From: Nonomuraea rubra
GTDB taxonomy: Bacteria > Actinomycetota > Actinomycetes > Streptosporangiales > Streptosporangiaceae
Length of the DNA: 64,000 bases
Direction: 5' to 3'
NCBI RefSeq assembly: GCF_014207985.1
Contig: NZ_JACHMI010000001.1
Span: forward strand, 12,631,001 to 12,695,000
A program made the position numbers and the translations under genes. Of the stretch, positions 49,197 to 59,600 are shown piece by piece. The notes under the pieces were generated by a model, which was not told where the DNA came from, ran no database searches, and saw only the letters and a list, made by a program, of their open reading frames with translations. Every line of letters begins with the position of its first letter. Position 1 is the stretch's first letter.

Positions 49197-52100
49197 TTAT
49201 TTCGGCGGTCCGTAGTATCTGGCGGTCTCTCTCCAGGCCGTATACGAAACGGTGATGGTGGTGCTCTCCAACTGCCATCCTGTGTCGCGGGCCAGCCTGC
49301 TTCCCCAGCGGAAGACGTAATATGCCACCTCTCTGACCCAGTGGCTGCGCTCCGTCCTTACACGGTTTCTCGAATACTCCACCGTATAGGCCCGTGCGGT
49401 GCATTTCTTCACTGAGCCGAGGCAGGGGTTGAAGAATTGCGTCCTGGTCTGGACGAATGTGGAGACACGAGTCTGGTCTCGCACGTATTGGTGAACTTCG
49501 GTTCCCTTGAAAGCAGCAAGGCAAGCAAGACCACCAGGAGCTCCGGCGGCCATGCATGCGAGGTTGATGGCGATGTCGTCGCGGTTCTCAAGCCACAGGG
49601 ACTGGTACTTCTTTTCAACCACGTGCTCGTCGTAGTCGACCTGTTCTTCCGGGTAGGTACCGTTTAGATCGAGCTGGCCTATCGGATCGGCGTTGCAATA
49701 GTCGTACGCGTTGGCACTGCCGCCGAAGACCGGGTCCTCTTGCAGAAAACGCCCGGTGAGAGGGTTGTAGAGCCGTAGGCCCATCAGCACGAGGCCGCCC
49801 GGCACGTCACCAGCACGTTGTTTGCTGCCGAGCCAGCCGTATCGCGGGTTCGAGTCGCTAGTGGTGTCCCGCGAAGCGCCGTACTCGGTGGACTCGACGT
49901 ATCCATCGATGCCGACGGAGGTAGTGGCGTTGCTGACGGTCGAGACGATGTCCCCGTGCAGGTTCGCGAGTTGGAGGACGACGGCGCCATTGCTGTTCTG
50001 GATGGCACCGAGCCCTTCCAAACCCACGATGTTCCGGCTCCATGTTCCGTCGGCCTCGCCGATCCAGGCGGGAGAGTCCTCCAGCCCGGAATAGTGATTC
50101 GTGACCGTGCCCTGCTTCCCGTCACCGTTAGTGATCGCGCTCTTGATCCTGCCGATCGGGTCGCGGGTGTACGCGGTCGTCGCGCCATTCTGAGTGACGG
50201 AGGCGACGGTGTCCTGCACGAAGTACTCGATGGACAGCGGGCTGTCTCCGAGCACGTTCGCGGCTGGCACGGACGTGGTCCGTCCGAAATCGTCGTAGGC
50301 GTATCCCGGATCGGCCATCCGGTCGGCCTCGTCGTAGGTGTGATTCACCGTCGTGGGATCGGTGCTTGTGCTGCACTGCCCCGAACTGTCGGCAGGATGG
50401 CTGGCGAGGCTGGTGCGGTTTGTGTTCTGGTCGAACCCGTAGACACGGGTGACGCATTCTCCTTGGAATGTGTCCTGGACTTGCTCTAGGCGTCCCGCGA
50501 AATCGTAGTGGAAGTCCTGCGCGCTTTGAGGTCCCCACTGCGAAACGGTTCTGCCCTGAAAATCCGGCACCGCGGAGAATGAAAGCCAGACCTGGTCGTC
50601 CATGGTGTAGGCGAGATTGGTCCGTGTCCCGCTGCTGGCGTAGTTGCTTGCCGCGACTATGTCATTCGGATAAACCTGTTTGGTCAGGTTTCCGGCCTCG
50701 TTATAGGCCCCGCTGAACACGCCGGCGCCGCCGGTATCCACTTTCGTGATCAGGCCGCGGTGTTCGGCCTTGCCGTTCGCGTCCGGGCCGTTGTATGTGA
50801 AGGTGGTGGTGCCTTTCCCGTCATTGCTGGTGGCGATGCGGCCGTCCAGGTCGTAGGTGACGGTGGCGAGGTTCCCGGTTGCGTCCGTGGTCTTCCACGG
50901 ACGGCCGAAGCTGTCGTAGGTGACGACGACCGCCTCGCCCCCGGCCTCCTTCCTGGTCTGCAGGCCGGTCGCCGGATCGTAGACGTAGCTCATCTCTGGG
51001 AAAGCCTTGCCGCCTGCGGTTTCAGGGATGACTTCGATCTTCGCCTTGGTCAAACGTCCGGCGGCGTCGAATTCGCTCGTCGTCGTGCGGGTCACGTCCT
51101 GTACCGTCTCGGTCTTGACTGTGGCCGCGCCATAGAGGTTGTATCCGGTGATGTGCTCGACGGTGAGGGGCTTGCCCGTCGTCGGCTGGGCGACTGGTGT
51201 GACCTGGCACGTCCAGCCCGCCCAAGCGGGGCGGTTTCCGCACGCGGCCAATTCCGGATGCGGTCCGGCGGTGTAGCTGTATATGGCGGTGCTGCCGGCG
51301 TCACGGCCGGACGAGGCAGGTTGTCTCCGTTCGGTCTCGCGCCCTGCCGCGTCGTAGCGAATCCGGTTCACGATGTCGTCCCCATCCGGGTTGACGGTGA
51401 TCGTGGTTGTGGGCTTGCGGAGGGTCCATCCGGACGCATCGCCGGAGACGATCGGGTCGTACTCGAACTTCTTGGTGCTGACGTCGCCGGCTGCTGGAGC
51501 CGCCGTGCCGTCGAGCACTACGGGTTCGGTCTTCGACGTGGTCACCAGATGGTAGTCGAGGTCGGAGAAGGGTTTGCCCTGGTCGTACTCATGAGTCGTG
51601 CGCTGTCTGGCGGTGACCAGTTGGTCATTCCCGAGTGCGATGGTTTGCGCGGGGCCCTCGCTCGCCACGAGGTTGCCTGCAGCGTCGTACTGCGAGATCG
51701 TCGCCAGCAGGTTCGCTCGCTCCGCCGAATCAGCTCGGCTCGCTGTATAGGGGTCGGTCTCAGCCGTTGGCGTCAGCGCCTGCGCTCGGTTCGCACGGGT
51801 GAGCTGCCAGATGACATTGTCCTTGTCGTCGTAGCGCCTTGCGTCGACCTGCCACTCTCCAGCACCGAACGCAGCCGTGTTCACGCCTCGTCCGTTGTCG
51901 TCCATGTAGGTGAGGGATCCGTGCTGCCAGTCGGCGGCCTGCGGATGGTAGGCGCCGTCCGCGCCCCGCGCGGGGACGTGGGAAGGCGGGAAGACGGCGG
52001 TCCCGACGACGGGTAGGTCGTTCCCCTGTCCCCACTTCGAGGTCTGGGCGAGCGTCAGGTCGTTGGGTGCGCTGGCCCCACCGATGGGAATGTCATAAGC

Positions 52101-55100
52101 CATCGACCAGGTGGGGTCGATCTCACCGTTCTCACGCTGCACATGGGCCAGTCGGCCCGCGGTGTCGTACTCGAACCGCCACGGAGCCAAACCCGGCGGG
52201 GTGACCTGTGAGACACGACCTTCACCGGTGTAGTAGTACACGGTGGACAGATTCGTGCGGGGATCCGTCGTCTGGCGCAAATGCCCTGTCGAGTCGTACA
52301 GGTATGTGGCCAGCACAGTGGTCTTCATCGCGCCGGTTTCCGGATCGAACGCCACCAGGGAAACGCTCTTGACTTGGTCTTTATAGCTACCCCAGCCAGA
52401 CGCGATGCCCGTCGCCGTAGTCTCCGTGGCATACGACAGTTCCAACGCACGACAGCCCGGCTGCATCGTCTCGCATGAAATTCCATCCGCTGTTGGCGTA
52501 AGAAGGCGGACCACCCGGCCCTGATAGTCGCGGAAGTAATACACCGTCGATTCAGCAGAGGGTCCTTCGACGCGCGCCACCACCCAGCGATCTTGGAGTC
52601 GCGTATAGATGGTTTTGGAGCCATTGCGTTCGGTGACAGTGAGCTGCTCGTTGTTCAGATTCACCAGGATGCGGGATCCGTCCGCAGCCGGACCGATGCC
52701 GGTAAACGCATCTCCGTCGCGGACGTAGCTCATCCTCGAACCATCCGCCTCAACAAGGTCGATGGACCCGGTGGAGCCGTCACCAATCGGTTGGAAGTCA
52801 GCGACGGATGAGGGCGCAGAGGGAAAACCCGCGAGCCAGTCGGGGCCGAAGATCCGCTGATCCACGCCACCGTCGAAGTCATCGTCGTCGGTGGAATCGG
52901 TGATGAGCGATGTTGTCGTGCGCTTGACCGCAACTTCAAAGGCTTCTGCGTCGGCAACCGTCAGATTGAAGTCACCAGTCTGAAGCGACACGGTCCCGGG
53001 ACCGACGTCGATAGTAGCGCCATTGAACCCGGATCGGGCGAGTTCAACGGTGATCGGGTTGGTGCATTCTTGCGTCTGGCTGCCGCCTTCATAGCAGGCG
53101 CGGATCTCCCAGCGACCGTCGACATACCGAGTGCCACTCTCCTGGATGGTCTTCAACATGTTCCATGAAAGCTCGGCAAAGTTGGTGGTAGTGTCCGTTC
53201 GGACTTGTGGCCATGCCGAGATCGAGGTCTGGCCGCCCGGCACGAATACGTCACTTGGCGGGATGTCGATGAAACCGCTGCGGAGACGGTCGTAGTACTG
53301 GTAAGTGATCTTGGTACGTTCGGCCGGGGCAGCCGCCGACAACGTCACCCACTTCTGGATAGACGCGTCGGGTTTCGGGCTGACAATGCCGCCAGGGACA
53401 ACACCAAAGCTGTAGGTGACGACGGTGGAGCTGTTGTGGGCCTTGTCGCGGCTCTTGGCGTAGAGCGTGTGCCAGCCCTGCGCCATCTTGCCCAGCTTGA
53501 GATGGTAGTTGGTGTTTCCGGCGGTCAGCTCGGCAAACGTCGGCGCGGAAGGATCATCCAGCCCCCACCAGAAGCCCTTCGCATCGCCTGCACCGGACAG
53601 TGTGCACACATAGTCGCTAGTGCCGAAGAAGGCCCAGCCGCCTTCCTGAATTGGGCAGTCGATCGTCGGCGGCTGCGGTGCGGTGGCGTCTACCGCCAGG
53701 AGTTGCCAGGCCGACCAGGCCGAGTAGTCGCTGCCGTCGAAAGCGCGGGCTCGCCAGCGGTACTTGCCGCCGTCGATCAGCTTGTCAGCTGCGACGGCGA
53801 GTTTGGCTTCGGTCCCGGTTGAAACGTTGTTGACCGCGCCGGTCCACACTTGGCCGGTACCCTGCCCAGCGGCGGCCGGGTCGTGCTCGACCTCGAACTC
53901 GGCGCGCAGGAGGCCGCCGTCGGGGTCCTTAGTGAAGGCGTGCAGGGTTGGGGTGGTGGTGTTGGCGTAGACCATGCCGTCGCCGCTGGTGGCCACCGGC
54001 GCGGCACGCAGGTTCTCCAACGACGGGGTGGCGCCATAGGTGACGATCAGCGTGGGTGCGGTGAACGAGCGCTCGTACGGCTGCTCATACATCACCGGGT
54101 GCTCGGTGACCAGGCGCAGCATCACCCCGTGCCCGGCGGCGCCATCGGCCCAGGCCTTGGCGATATCGGTTATCGGCCAGGTCCAAGCGCCCTCGGGAGG
54201 GCTGCTGGTGCACTGACCGGGCTGCTGGGCCAGTTGCTCACCGGCGTTGGTGGTGGCCGGCTGGTTAGCCCAATACGTGCTCGACGGAGTCCAGGCGGCG
54301 GTGATCCGCTGGGCCTTGATATTCTGCCCGGCCACACAGCCGTACGAATTAGAGCTGGTCAGCTGCAGTTTGGCGTCAGTCACCGTCTTGCCGACCAGGG
54401 TGCTGGTGTCGAACTTCAACAGCGCGCGGGTGAATTCCCGCTTGTTGTTTGTCGGATTGTCAAAGGTGCCAACTCGGATACCCGACAGGGAACTGGTGGA
54501 AGAGTACGGTCCCAGGATCGTCCGCCTCGCGGTGGAGGTGAGCTCGATCGTCGGGTCCACCGTAACCGGGAACGTCGTGCTGGGGTCAGCCAGGAAGCCC
54601 GCGTCCGGCCGCAGCACCAGTACCTGACGGTCGCCCTCAGTGACCACCTCGGTGTCGATCGCGCCGGTCGCCGCCGAGGCCGTGGAACTTCCTGCCGCTT
54701 GGCGGGCCTGCGAGGCAGCTGAGGTCCCGTACATCACAGGCTCGGGTGCCGAGGCGATGAGCTTGCCCTTGGCATCGCTCACCGTCAGGTCACCGTGCTC
54801 GTCCTCACCGAAGGTCAAGCCTTTTGCCTGGATAGGAAGCTTGAACTTCACCGGGCCGGATGGACGCTCGCGCAGCACCACATCGTGCCGGAAACCTGTG
54901 GCCAACGCGGTGACCACCAGGTCCGCTCCGCGCACGCCCCCGACGTCAGCGTAGATGACCTTGTTGCCCTCGATGCGGGGCTTGGGCAGCGGGCTCGGCC
55001 AGGACAGGGCGAAGAAATTCCCATCCGAGCGGGTCAACTTCGCAAACGGCCCCTCGCCTCCGGCGGAAAACTCCAGCGCCATCTGCGCGGTGACCGCCTT

Positions 55101-55499
55101 CGGCCTGATCACACCGTCCTGTTCGACTACGGAGGTGTCGATCGGGACCCACCGCCCGGCCTGCTGGGTGCGTACCGGCTCACCGCTGGTTTCCACGGTT
55201 GTGGTGCCGTCCGGATTAGCGTAGGTAAGCGTCGACTCGGTGGTCTCGCCGGTCACCAGAACGCGGCTGCTCTGCAGGCGCGCGGTCAAAGCCGCGGAGA
55301 CACGGTCAGGACGCTCGGCCACGGGTTGCGGCTTGGTCGTCGGACTCGGTGCCGGGGCCTCGGATAACGGGGCGACAGCTTCGGCCGCAGGAGGGATGGC
55401 CACGAGCAGCGCTGTCACCAAACCTGTGGTGAAGGCTGTTCGATATCCTGCCCGCCCGTTTTTGGGCATGGCAAGGCGAACCTTACGGGGGGTGTGCAC
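49197..55499 (-). CDS. Giant secreted RHS/YD-repeat polymorphic toxin-like protein
   Basis: The product is 2100 aa. I chose the GTG at 55499 because GGAGG lies 5 bases upstream; the frame is open 11 codons further. Order: basic N-terminus and signal peptide (to ~42), a beta-rich N-terminal region, a DNRLRE-like module ('REFTRALLKFDTSTLVGKTVTDAKLQL', ~325-450), fibronectin-like segments, then long YD/RHS repeats (from ~830; 'YDSTGHL', 'YDAAGR', 'YDLDGR'). The RHS-associated core ends 'LRLYNPLTGRFLQEDPVFGG', followed by 'AYDYCNADPIGQLDLNG'. The last ~155 residues form a variable tip with no motif I recognise. RHS shells encapsulate and deliver toxic tips to competitors. Confidence 0.9.
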   Translation of the reverse strand: MHTPRKVRLAMPKNGRAGYRTAFTTGLVTALLVAIPPAAEAVAPLSEAPAPSPTTKPQPVAERPDRVSAALTARLQSSRVLVTGETTESTLTYANPDGTTTVETSGEPVRTQQAGRWVPIDTSVVEQDGVIRPKAVTAQMALEFSAGGEGPFAKLTRSDGNFFALSWPSPLPKPRIEGNKVIYADVGGVRGADLVVTALATGFRHDVVLRERPSGPVKFKLPIQAKGLTFGEDEHGDLTVSDAKGKLIASAPEPVMYGTSAASQARQAAGSSTASAATGAIDTEVVTEGDRQVLVLRPDAGFLADPSTTFPVTVDPTIELTSTARRTILGPYSSTSSLSGIRVGTFDNPTNNKREFTRALLKFDTSTLVGKTVTDAKLQLTSSNSYGCVAGQNIKAQRITAAWTPSSTYWANQPATTNAGEQLAQQPGQCTSSPPEGAWTWPITDIAKAWADGAAGHGVMLRLVTEHPVMYEQPYERSFTAPTLIVTYGATPSLENLRAAPVATSGDGMVYANTTTPTLHAFTKDPDGGLLRAEFEVEHDPAAAGQGTGQVWTGAVNNVSTGTEAKLAVAADKLIDGGKYRWRARAFDGSDYSAWSAWQLLAVDATAPQPPTIDCPIQEGGWAFFGTSDYVCTLSGAGDAKGFWWGLDDPSAPTFAELTAGNTNYHLKLGKMAQGWHTLYAKSRDKAHNSSTVVTYSFGVVPGGIVSPKPDASIQKWVTLSAAAPAERTKITYQYYDRLRSGFIDIPPSDVFVPGGQTSISAWPQVRTDTTTNFAELSWNMLKTIQESGTRYVDGRWEIRACYEGGSQTQECTNPITVELARSGFNGATIDVGPGTVSLQTGDFNLTVADAEAFEVAVKRTTTSLITDSTDDDDFDGGVDQRIFGPDWLAGFPSAPSSVADFQPIGDGSTGSIDLVEADGSRMSYVRDGDAFTGIGPAADGSRILVNLNNEQLTVTERNGSKTIYTRLQDRWVVARVEGPSAESTVYYFRDYQGRVVRLLTPTADGISCETMQPGCRALELSYATETTATGIASGWGSYKDQVKSVSLVAFDPETGAMKTTVLATYLYDSTGHLRQTTDPRTNLSTVYYYTGEGRVSQVTPPGLAPWRFEYDTAGRLAHVQRENGEIDPTWSMAYDIPIGGASAPNDLTLAQTSKWGQGNDLPVVGTAVFPPSHVPARGADGAYHPQAADWQHGSLTYMDDNGRGVNTAAFGAGEWQVDARRYDDKDNVIWQLTRANRAQALTPTAETDPYTASRADSAERANLLATISQYDAAGNLVASEGPAQTIALGNDQLVTARQRTTHEYDQGKPFSDLDYHLVTTSKTEPVVLDGTAAPAAGDVSTKKFEYDPIVSGDASGWTLRKPTTTITVNPDGDDIVNRIRYDAAGRETERRQPASSGRDAGSTAIYSYTAGPHPELAACGNRPAWAGWTCQVTPVAQPTTGKPLTVEHITGYNLYGAATVKTETVQDVTRTTTSEFDAAGRLTKAKIEVIPETAGGKAFPEMSYVYDPATGLQTRKEAGGEAVVVTYDSFGRPWKTTDATGNLATVTYDLDGRIATSNDGKGTTTFTYNGPDANGKAEHRGLITKVDTGGAGVFSGAYNEAGNLTKQVYPNDIVAASNYASSGTRTNLAYTMDDQVWLSFSAVPDFQGRTVSQWGPQSAQDFHYDFAGRLEQVQDTFQGECVTRVYGFDQNTNRTSLASHPADSSGQCSTSTDPTTVNHTYDEADRMADPGYAYDDFGRTTSVPAANVLGDSPLSIEYFVQDTVASVTQNGATTAYTRDPIGRIKSAITNGDGKQGTVTNHYSGLEDSPAWIGEADGTWSRNIVGLEGLGAIQNSNGAVVLQLANLHGDIVSTVSNATTSVGIDGYVESTEYGASRDTTSDSNPRYGWLGSKQRAGDVPGGLVLMGLRLYNPLTGRFLQEDPVFGGSANAYDYCNADPIGQLDLNGTYPEEQVDYDEHVVEKKYQSLWLENRDDIAINLACMAAGAPGGLACLAAFKGTEVHQYVRDQTRVSTFVQTRTQFFNPCLGSVKKCTARAYTVEYSRNRVRTERSHWVREVAYYVFRWGSRLARDTGWQLESTTITVSYTAWRETARYYGPPK

Positions 55500-55977
55500 C
55501 CAACCTCCAGGAGTAAAGATCAGAAAAGGCACTCGAATGGTAGACCAGTGACGAATGGCGCGATAGAGGCGGATTAGTTACCAAGGCCCTACAGGGGGCA
55601 GCATGTCCCATTCCTTCTGATGGCTACCTTTCGACGTCTGCCCCTGCCGCGCTCATGCGCGAGCTTGTCGGCCTCAGCAGAGTCGAGACTCAGACAGAAT
55701 CTGGACGGCCAGCACCGTGATGGCGATCCGCCAGCCCGCCTTGCGTCTGCTCACGCTGAAACGCCACCGTCGGCAAGCAATCCGTCATTCATTGAACGCG
55801 AACCGTGATCATCGAGCGTCATCGCAGGTGGCGGTTTGCCATGCCGCCCGGCCACCGGGCGGCGCTGCGGCGGTTCGAACAGCTCGGCATTGGTCATCCC
55901 CTTGGCCAGGGTCCGGGAATCCTCCGCGCTCTCCGCCGCGCGCCCACGCTAACCGGTGTCGATAGCGAGGAGGGCTC
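55500..55977. other. Intergenic region upstream of the RHS gene
   Basis: No convincing gene is seen. Short plus-strand frames (55620-55808, 55717-55965) have no ribosome site or recognisable family and shift frame freely. The stretch must hold the leftward promoter of the RHS gene; the 55500-55620 part is more A/T-rich than average. Confidence 0.5.
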
Positions 55978-56310
55978 GTGGTGGCGCTGCGTCCCCTATT
56001 CCAGTACTACGGCGCCAAGGGTCGCCTCGCCCCGTTTCTCGCCGGGCTGCTGCCGCCGCACGAGGTGCAGGTGTATGTCGAGCCGTTCGCCGGCTCGGCG
56101 GCGGTGTTTTTCGCCAAGAAGCCCGCGCAAATCGGAACGATTAACGACGTCAACGGTGACCTCATCGCGTTCATGCGGAGGCTGCGCGACCAGCTCCGCG
56201 CGCTGATCCGGGCGATCCACTCACCCTGTACGCCCGCGCCGAGCATCAAGCCGCGCGTTTGGGCGACTCCACCGTGCCGGACACGCCGCTGGTGGATCGC
56301 GCTTTGGCAT
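55978..56310 (+). pseudogene. DNA adenine methylase (D12 class) remnant
   Basis: From the GTG at 55978: 'PLFQYYGAKGRLAPFLAGLLPPHEVQVYVEPFAGSAAVFFAK' carries the N-terminal K-G-R and the SAM motif F-A-G-S-A-A, followed by 'INDVNGDLIAFMRRLRDQL', the standard start of a Dam-like enzyme. At about 56215 the frame changes: the continuation 'LYARAEHQAARLGDSTVPDTPLVDRALAW' is in another frame and then stops matching. The catalytic DPPY motif is absent. A dead fragment next to the conjugation genes. Confidence 0.8.
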
Positions 56311-56360
56311 GGCCCCGACCACAACCATCTCGTGGCCGCCTTCGCCTGCCGGACGAGTCC

Positions 56361-56390
56361 AGGAGATGCATGGCAACGCCATGCACTCCT
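56361..56390. repeat. Hairpin upstream of the relaxase
   Basis: GGAG(A)TGCATGGC pairs with GCCATGCACTCC, a 12-bp stem with one bulged A and a 3-base loop. It may terminate transcription from the methylase remnant or form part of the transfer origin. Confidence 0.5.
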
Positions 56391-56413
56391 CGGTGAGGTT
56401 CATGCGAGATGCC

Positions 56414-56452
56414 ATGACATTGTCGACTCAATCAGGACATAGACAATGTCAT
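56414..56452. repeat. 11-bp perfect inverted repeat, candidate oriT or operator
   Basis: ATGACATTGTC (56414-56424) and GACAATGTCAT (56442-56452) are exact complements 17 bases apart, 33 bp before a promoter-like sequence and 169 bp before the relaxase gene. MobF origins of transfer typically have such an inverted repeat next to nic. Confidence 0.5.
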
Positions 56453-56484
56453 CACCACCTGCAACAATCATCCACAGACTAACC

Positions 56485-56513
56485 TTGACACGTCATGTAA
56501 CCATTTCTTACAA
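56485..56513 (+). promoter_or_regulatory. Sigma-70-type promoter of the relaxase gene
   Basis: TTGACA (56485-56490), 17-base spacer, TTACAA (56508-56513). The -35 is a consensus match, the -10 is moderate. It is in a locally A/T-rich stretch about 107 bp before the relaxase start. Confidence 0.5.
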
Positions 56514-56620
56514 GATCAAGTTTCTCAGTGGACTGAAGGTATCTTCGATACTTCTGGGACTCACGGGCGCCATGTTTTCCCAGGTAGTCATCGCTGCCCC
56601 GTGTCCAGACTGGGGATCAC

Positions 56621-59600
56621 ATGGCTTGGGTCAGCGCGTTAGGCCCCTGCATGGAGCAAGTGGAATACCGATTACAGGAGGGTGCCGGCTGCGGCGTACC
56701 TCATGCCGGTGAGCGCGGCAGGGAAGTCCACGACGGGCCGGATGGACAGCTGGGTTACCGGCTGGACGGCGAGTGCAATTTGGTGTGGATCGGTGAAGGT
56801 CTGCGAGAGTTCGGCATCGTCCCGGGTACCCCGCTGACAGCCGATCAGCACGGCAAAGCGCGGGCGTTGATGGACGGCAAGGATCCGAACACCGGCAAGC
56901 AGCTGATGGCGGCCAAGCATGTGGTGGATCCGCGCGGCAAGCTGCCCGCAGCTCCACTCGGGGCGGCGTTGGAGGAAGCGGCCGCCGCACGTGGCACCAC
57001 TGTGGGGAATCTGCTGGCGGCCCGTCCGGCGATGGTCAAGCGTGCTGCGCAGATGGCGCGTGGTATCGCCCGGGAGGGCGAGGCGCATCTCGTGCGCATG
57101 GACGATCTCGACCGGCTGGCCTTCGCCGCAGGCATCGATCTGGCCGACGTGTATGAGCCGGAGGAGTTGGCGTACGCGCGCAAGTGGCGTGATGCACGGG
57201 TCCGTATCGGCAACCGTGGCTATGACCTGACTCTGGACCTGCCCAAGAGCGTCTCGGTGCTGCACGGGCTGGCCGACCCGCGCTTCGCGGCCGAGCTGGA
57301 GGCCATCTTCGCCAAGGTGGTCTTCGAGACCGTCGCCGCGGTTGAGCAGTGGGCCGGGTACGGCCAGCGGGGCCACCAAGGCCACGGCCGTCTGGCCGAA
57401 CAGATGGCCACGTCAGGGCTGATCGGCTGGGTGATGGTGCACCGTACCGCGCGCCCGGTCGGCGCGGCGTCGCCCGATCCGCATCTGCACGTGCACTTCG
57501 TCATCGCCAACCTGGTACGCGGGCTGGATGGGAAATGGTCGGCGGTCGCGGCCGGTGGACGGGACCTGTACCGCCATGCGCATGCCGCAGATGCTTATCT
57601 CAAGGCCCGCATGCGCCGGGCGCTGATCGAAGACTACGGAATCTCCTGCACTCGAAACCCGGAGACGAGCGCGTGGGAGATCGCGGCTATCCCGGCCGAG
57701 GCGCGGACGCTGTTCTCCAAGCGTGACGGTCAGATCAAGCAGGTGCTGGCCAAGCTCGGCATCTCGGTCGGTGAGGCCTCCCGCGCGACGCGCAAGGTGG
57801 CTTCGACGCAGAGCCGCCAGCGCAAGACCGACGCCACTGAGGCCGAGCTGCGCGCCGACTGGCACAGCCAGGTCGCGGCAGCCGGCCTGGACGGCTCTGC
57901 GCTGGTGGCAGCGTGCCTCGATGGCGCGCGGTTGCCCGTGAGACCCTCTCCGGAGGAGATCGCGGCGTGGATCTGGCGGCCGGAAGGCGGGCTGACCGCG
58001 CGTCGCAAGGAGGTCACCCGGGCTGACGTGCTGGCTGCGGTCCTCGATGCTCTCCCAGGTGGCGTGGCGGGCCTGGCCGAAGCCGAAGCGCTCACCGATC
58101 AAGTGCTGGCGCTGAGTCCGGCAGTACGCCTGTCCGATGCTGGCGCCCGGCACATGTCCAACGCCGCCCGCTACACGTCCGCCGACATCCTGCAGGCCGA
58201 GCAGGCGCTACTGTCCACGGTGCGCCGCCGCTACGGCAGGGGCGTGGCCGCGCTCGACGCCGACACTGTCCGCCTGTCCCTGGACACCTTCCAAGTGGGT
58301 CACCACCTGACCTTCACCGACGAGCAGCGCGCCGTGCTGGAACGCATTCTGCGCGCCGGACACGGGGTGGAGGCGGTCATCGGTGTTCCCGGCGCGGGCA
58401 AGACGACGCTGATGGCCGCGGCACGCGTTGCGTACGAGAGTCGCGGCGTGGTCGTGCGGGGCGCGGCCACTGCGGCGGTGGCAGCCGCCACGTTGCGTGC
58501 GGAATCGGGCATCGGCACCGACACTGTCGCCACCTGGTTGCTGCGCATCCGCAACGGTATGGGGCTGGCCGGGGTGGACGTGCTGGTGGTCGACGAGGCG
58601 GCCATGGTCGATGACCGCCAGCTCGCCACGCTGCTCACCGACGCCGAGCGGCACGGTACCAAGGTGGTGCTCCTCGGGGATCCCAAGCAGCTGCGCGCGA
58701 TCGGCGTGGGCGGCGGGTTCGCCGCCATCCACCGCCAGGTGGACGGGCTGGTGCTGCGGCACAACCGCCGCCAGCGCGATCCTCTGGAACGTCGTGCGCT
58801 GGAGCTGTTCCGGGCCGGTCAACACCGTCAGGCCCTGCACACCTGGGCTGCCGGCGGACGCGTATGTGCCGAGGCCGGCGCCGATGACACGATGGCGCGT
58901 CTGATCGCCGACTGGGCGGCCACCCGGCAGCCGTACCGGAGCGCCGAAGGACCAGCCGTACATGACGAGCTGGCCGGCCTGCTGGTGCTCGCCGGGACCA
59001 ACGACGCCGTCAACCGGCTCAACCTGGCCGCCCGAGCGATCCGTCGCGAACTGGGCGAGTTGTCCGGCCCCGAGCGCATCTACCACCTGGCCGGTGGGGC
59101 CACCATCGCCTTGGCGGTCGGGGACCACGTACGGGTGCGTAAGAACGACTACCGCGCGCGGCGCGGAGAAGGCCCGGTGGATGTGCTCAACGGCTACCGC
59201 GGCTGCGTCACCGCCATCGACCCCCGCCGCGGCGTACAGGTCGAATGGCGCCGGACCGGTGCGGACGGACCCACCCTGTCACGTGAATGGGTGAGCCCTG
59301 CCTACATCGCGGCCGGCGGCCTGTCGTACGGCACCGCGATGACCGTGGCCTCCGCCCAGGGCCTGACCAGCCAGTACAGCCTCGTCTACGGGCTGGGCGC
59401 GGACGTGCACACCCTTTATACGGGCATGAGCCGCGACCGGCACAACGCCCGCCTGTACCTGCCTCGCGAACTCCTGGAAAGCGAAGCCGACCAGCTCCGC
59501 CATGGCCCTGTGCGCGGTCCGGCCGACGAACTACAGCGGGCCCTGGCCGCCTACGCCCTCACCCTCTACGGCGACCGCGCCGACCGCCTCGTGACCCCCG

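Noticed and set aside
56446..56712. 88-aa frame with a signal-peptide-like segment upstream of and overlapping the relaxase
   Set aside because: It crosses the promoter and the relaxase start, and after the hydrophobic part it becomes a shadow of the relaxase gene.
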